9,216 nucleotides of DNA from an uncultured Rhodanobacter sp. (GTDB taxonomy: Bacteria > Pseudomonadota > Gammaproteobacteria > Xanthomonadales > Rhodanobacteraceae). This document shows positions 6,761-9,216 of the stretch, one piece after another (the stretch's first letter is position 1; the number at the start of each line of letters is the position of its first letter). A model generated the notes under the pieces. That model saw only the letters and a list, made by a program, of their open reading frames with translations, did no database searches and was not told the origin of the DNA. The DNA is taken from the NCBI GenBank assembly GCA_937906285.1, contig CALCWL010000371.1:1-9216 (forward strand), read 5' to 3'. A program made the translations under genes and the position numbers.

Positions 6761-6791
6761 GGCCCGCCCGGCAACGGGTGGGCCTTTTTTT
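6761..6791 (+). terminator. Strong intrinsic terminator of the S53 protease
   Basis: GGCCCGCCCG (6761-6770) pairs with CGGGTGGGCC (6775-6784) across a GCAA tetraloop, a 10-pair GC-rich stem with a single G-U wobble. It is followed directly by seven T residues (6785-6791). It should end transcription of the protease and separate it from the downstream M28 peptidase. Confidence 0.93.
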
Positions 6792-6816
6792 GCGGCACGC
6801 ATCGGCGCAGAGGTTG

Positions 6817-6842
6817 TATGGTCGGGTTTTCCCCGCCGAGGA
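6817..6842 (+). promoter_or_regulatory. Start region of the M28 peptidase: -10 candidate and ribosome-binding site
   Basis: GAGGA at 6838-6842 sits 8 bases before the ATG at 6851 and is a good Shine-Dalgarno. TATGGT at 6817-6822 fits a -10 box at four of six positions and would start transcription near 6829. No -35 at proper spacing is clear. Because the terminator ends at 6791, a promoter must lie in this short gap unless there is read-through. Confidence 0.35.
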
Positions 6843-6850
6843 ACCCGCCG

Positions 6851-8248
6851 ATGCGCCGCCTGATCCTGCCGTGTGCCCTGCTCGCGCTTGCCTGCGTACC
6901 CGCTGTCGCAGCGACCAGCCTGCCCGCGGTACCGCGCGAACAACCGTCGTTGCACGCGCTGGCCGACGCCCCGAGCCAGGTCGAACTGCGCATGACGATC
7001 ACCCGCCTGGTTGGCTTCGGCACCCGCCATACGCTGTCCGACACGAAGTCCGACACCCGCGGCATCGGCGCCGCCCGACGCTGGGTGAAGTCGCGCTTCG
7101 AGGCGATCTCGAAGGACTGCGGCGGCTGCATCGAAGTCGTCACGCCCTCGCAGGTGTTCACCGGCAAGCGCACCCCCAAGCCGACCGAGGTGATGGACGT
7201 GGTCGCGATCAAGCGCGGCAGCACGGACCCGGATCGCGTCATCGTGATCACCGGCCACCTCGATTCGCGCGTCAGCGACGTGATGGACAGCACCAGCGAT
7301 GCCCCCGGCGCCAACGACGACGCCTCCGGCGTGGCCGCGCTGATCGAGGCCGCGCGGCTGCTGTCGACGCAGGACAACCGCGCCACCCTGGTGTTCGCCG
7401 CGCTGTCCGGCGAGGAGCAGGGCCTGTACGGCGGCAAGGTGCTGACCGACTACGCGGTGGCGCACGGCTGGCAGGTGGAGGCCGAGCTCAACAACGACAT
7501 CGTCGGCAACAGCCACGGCCAGAACGGCGTCATCGACAACACCACCGTGCGGGTGTTCTCCGAGGGCACCAAGACCAACGAAAGCCAGGCCCAGGCGGAC
7601 TACCGCCGCTACCACGGCGGCGAGGTCGATTCGCCCTCGCGCAACCTGGCGCGCTACATCGACCGCCTCGCCGGGCAGTACCTGCCCGACTTCGACGTGC
7701 GCATGATCTACCGCACCGACCGCTTCGGTCGCGGCGGCGACCAGGTGCCGTTCCTGCAGGCCGGCTATCCGGCCGTGCGGGTCAGCGAGGCGCACGAGAA
7801 CTACACCCGCCAGCACCAGGACCTGCGCAAGGAGGGCGGCATCGACTACGGCGACACCATCGACGGCATCGACTTCCGCTACCTGGCGCGGGTCACCGCG
7901 CTCAACGCGATCGCCATGGCCAGCCTGAGTCGCGCGCCGGCGCCGCCGACGCAGGTCGAGACCAAGGGCGCGCTGGCCACCGACACCACGGTGAGCTGGC
8001 GCAAGGTGCCCGGCGCCGCCGGCTACCGCGTGCACTGGCGCGACACCACCGCGCCGCAATGGCAGTACGCGCGCGCGGTCGGCGATGTCGACCAGGCGGT
8101 GCTGACCGACGTGGTGATCGACGACTGGTTCTTCGGCGTGTCGGCGGTCTCGGCCGACGGCTACGAAAGCCCGGTGGTGTTCCCCGGCTTCGCCGGCAGC
8201 TTCGAGCGTTCGCCTGCGCCGGCCGCGGCGGAGTCGTCCGCCAAGTGA
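6851..8248 (+). CDS. Secreted M28-family zinc aminopeptidase with C-terminal Fn3-like domain
   Basis: A 465-residue exported metallopeptidase of family M28, predicted to remove N-terminal residues from peptides using two zinc ions. Seen: signal peptide 1-20 (cleavage near AVA-A); the M28 core about 45-360 with zinc ligands His136 in GHLDS, bridging Asp156 in GANDDASG, Glu189 next to catalytic Glu188 in SGEEQGLYG, Asp216 in NNDIVGN and His315 in SEAHENY; and a C-terminal domain about 365-447 resembling fibronectin type III (VSWRKVPGAAGYRVHWRD). The active site is complete. The start at 6851 is chosen for GAGGA 8 bases upstream and the signal peptide; an in-frame ATG at 6818 with AGAGG before it would add 11 residues. 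Cys15 does not make a good lipobox (ALA before it). It follows the S53 protease gene behind a strong terminator, so it is probably transcribed separately, though both would act outside the cytoplasm on proteins. Confidence 0.95.
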   Translation: MRRLILPCALLALACVPAVAATSLPAVPREQPSLHALADAPSQVELRMTITRLVGFGTRHTLSDTKSDTRGIGAARRWVKSRFEAISKDCGGCIEVVTPSQVFTGKRTPKPTEVMDVVAIKRGSTDPDRVIVITGHLDSRVSDVMDSTSDAPGANDDASGVAALIEAARLLSTQDNRATLVFAALSGEEQGLYGGKVLTDYAVAHGWQVEAELNNDIVGNSHGQNGVIDNTTVRVFSEGTKTNESQAQADYRRYHGGEVDSPSRNLARYIDRLAGQYLPDFDVRMIYRTDRFGRGGDQVPFLQAGYPAVRVSEAHENYTRQHQDLRKEGGIDYGDTIDGIDFRYLARVTALNAIAMASLSRAPAPPTQVETKGALATDTTVSWRKVPGAAGYRVHWRDTTAPQWQYARAVGDVDQAVLTDVVIDDWFFGVSAVSADGYESPVVFPGFAGSFERSPAPAAAESSAK

Positions 8249-8280
8249 CGGCCTTGGCGCTGCGCCCGCGCGACGCAGGC

Positions 8281-8286
8281 TAAACT
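8281..8286 (+). promoter_or_regulatory. Possible -10 box for leaderless ubiA transcript
   Basis: TAAACT at 8281-8286 fits the TANNNT -10 pattern and ends 8 bases before the ATG at 8295, the spacing expected if transcription begins at the start codon itself. No ribosome-binding site is seen before that ATG. A -35 is unclear: TTGGCG at 8254-8259 is 21 bases away, too far. Leaderless initiation is inference. Confidence 0.4.
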
Positions 8287-8294
8287 TCCGGGCG

Positions 8295-9216
8295 ATGGCC
8301 ACGCCTCCGCGCAAACGCAAACCCCGCAATCCCGGCGCCCCCGCGCCGGCTGCGCGGCCGCGACCGCGACCGGCCGCGACGAAGAGGTCCGTCGCCGGGC
8401 CCGCCGTCGCTCGCCCCGCGGACAGTTCCACCCGCGCCACCCGCGTGCTGGACTGGATGCTCAAGAAATTGCCGGCACGCCACCGCGAGAAAGCCCGCGA
8501 CTACCTGGTACTGACCCGCATGGACCGCCCGATCGGCGCGCTGCTGCTGCTGTGGCCGACCTGGTGGGCGCTGTGGCTGGCGGCGGGCGATTTCCCGCCG
8601 TGGAAGCCGCTGATCATCTTCACCCTCGGCGTGTTCGCGATGCGCGCGGCCGGCTGCGCGATCAACGACTACGCCGACCGCAAGCTCGATCCGCAGGTGG
8701 CGCGCACGGCCGGGCGGCCGATCGCCGCCGGACGGGTGACACCCAACGAGGCTCTGCTGGTGTTCGCCGCGCTGCTGGCGATCGCCTTCGTGCTGGTGCT
8801 GTTCACCAACGCGCTGACGATCAAGCTGGCCTTCGGCGGCGCCGCGCTGGCGGCGATCTACCCGTTCACCAAGCGCTGGACCTACCTGCCGCAGGTGGTG
8901 CTGGGCGCGGCGTTCGGCTGGTCGATCCCGATGGCGTTCGCCGCGGTGACGCACACGGTGCCGCCGCTGGGCTGGCTGCTGTTCCTCGGCAACATCCTGT
9001 GGTCGGTGATCTACGACACCGAGTACGCGATGGTCGACCGCGACGACGACCTCAAGGTCGGGGTCAAATCCACCGCGATCCTGTTCGGCGACGCCGATGT
9101 GCCGATCCTCGGCATGCTGATGGGCACCTTGCTGCTGGCGCTGCTGTTCGTCGGCCAGCGCGCCGGCCTGGGCTGGCCGTACTGGCTGGCCCTGCTCGCC
9201 GTCGTCGGCCTGTTCG
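8295..9216 (+). CDS. ubiA: 4-hydroxybenzoate polyprenyltransferase UbiA (3' end outside the window)
   Basis: An inner-membrane prenyltransferase that attaches the polyprenyl chain to 4-hydroxybenzoate in ubiquinone synthesis. Numbered from 8295, both Asp-rich motifs that bind Mg-diphosphate are present: NDYADRKLD 124-132 and YDTEYAMVDRDDD 240-252. DRPIG 77-81, LPQVVLGAAFGWSIPMAF 198-215 and GVKSTAILFG 256-265 are also UbiA hallmarks. Several hydrophobic helices are evident (for example 82-97 and 154-170). The window holds 307 codons; roughly 40-50 residues should be missing at the C-terminus. The start is uncertain: ATG 8295 gives an unusual 54-residue Arg/Lys/Pro/Ala-rich extension, whereas ATG 8457 gives a protein of normal family length. 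I prefer 8295 because of TAAACT at 8281, the absence of stops and a GC-rich third position (45 of 54 codons); neither ATG has a clear Shine-Dalgarno. It follows the M28 gene by 46 bases and is not linked to ubiC here. Confidence 0.95.
   Translation, partial: MATPPRKRKPRNPGAPAPAARPRPRPAATKRSVAGPAVARPADSSTRATRVLDWMLKKLPARHREKARDYLVLTRMDRPIGALLLLWPTWWALWLAAGDFPPWKPLIIFTLGVFAMRAAGCAINDYADRKLDPQVARTAGRPIAAGRVTPNEALLVFAALLAIAFVLVLFTNALTIKLAFGGAALAAIYPFTKRWTYLPQVVLGAAFGWSIPMAFAAVTHTVPPLGWLLFLGNILWSVIYDTEYAMVDRDDDLKVGVKSTAILFGDADVPILGMLMGTLLLALLFVGQRAGLGWPYWLALLAVVGLF

Noticed and set aside
6851..6913. Lipoprotein signal for the M28 peptidase (Cys15) and likewise for the cyclotransferase (Cys17)
   Set aside because: The residues before the cysteines (ALA and TTA) lack the Leu/Val/Ile at -3 of a lipobox, and each hydrophobic segment continues to a normal signal peptidase I site.
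4010..8464. A 4,455-base open frame on the minus strand across the S53, M28 and early ubiA region
   Set aside because: It is antisense to three well-supported genes, crosses an intrinsic terminator, and its translation is low-complexity Arg/Ala/Gly/Val/His sequence with no domain. Long stop-free antisense frames are expected opposite genes with G/C third positions.

Overview
The window looks like an ordinary chromosomal stretch of a high-GC gammaproteobacterium, most likely of the Lysobacterales (Xanthomonadales), perhaps a Rhodanobacter/Dyella-like relative. This placement is an inference from the gene set (DbpA, UbiA, a papaya-type glutaminyl cyclotransferase, a sedolisin with PKD and PPC domains), the strong G/C preference at third codon positions, and a TAAACT box just before an ATG, as in leaderless genes of this group. 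It was not tested by any search.

Layout from left to right. (1) 52-2216, plus strand: the DEAD-box rRNA helicase dbpA, then 17 bases later a secreted glutaminyl-peptide cyclotransferase, probably one transcript. (2) 2229-3464, minus strand: a flavoprotein of the HI0933/YhiN superfamily, convergent with the cyclotransferase; the stop codons are 12 bases apart. (3) 3465-4165: a gene-poor divergent region of about 700 bases. It has an A+T-rich core (about 43% GC over 3621-3720), weak promoter candidates on both strands, and a run of perfect inverted repeats forming a possible structured leader for the next gene. (4) 4166-6694, plus: a secreted 842-residue sedolisin-family (S53) protease with propeptide, complete catalytic residues, a PKD domain and two similar PPC domains, ending in a stem-loop and a strong intrinsic terminator. 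(5) 6851-8248, plus: a secreted M28 zinc aminopeptidase with a C-terminal Fn3-like domain. (6) 8295 to the window end, plus: ubiA, cut off by the edge, with an unusual basic N-terminal extension.

Functionally, the middle of the window is an exoenzyme neighbourhood. An acid-type endopeptidase and an aminopeptidase could together digest extracellular protein, and the nearby cyclotransferase caps N-terminal glutamine on exported proteins. dbpA (ribosome assembly) and ubiA (ubiquinone synthesis) are housekeeping genes. I see no mobile element, tRNA, rRNA, CRISPR array or recognisable new defence or biosynthetic system. The least explained DNA is the 3465-4165 region, mainly the hairpin-rich 3913-4088 segment before the S53 protease.
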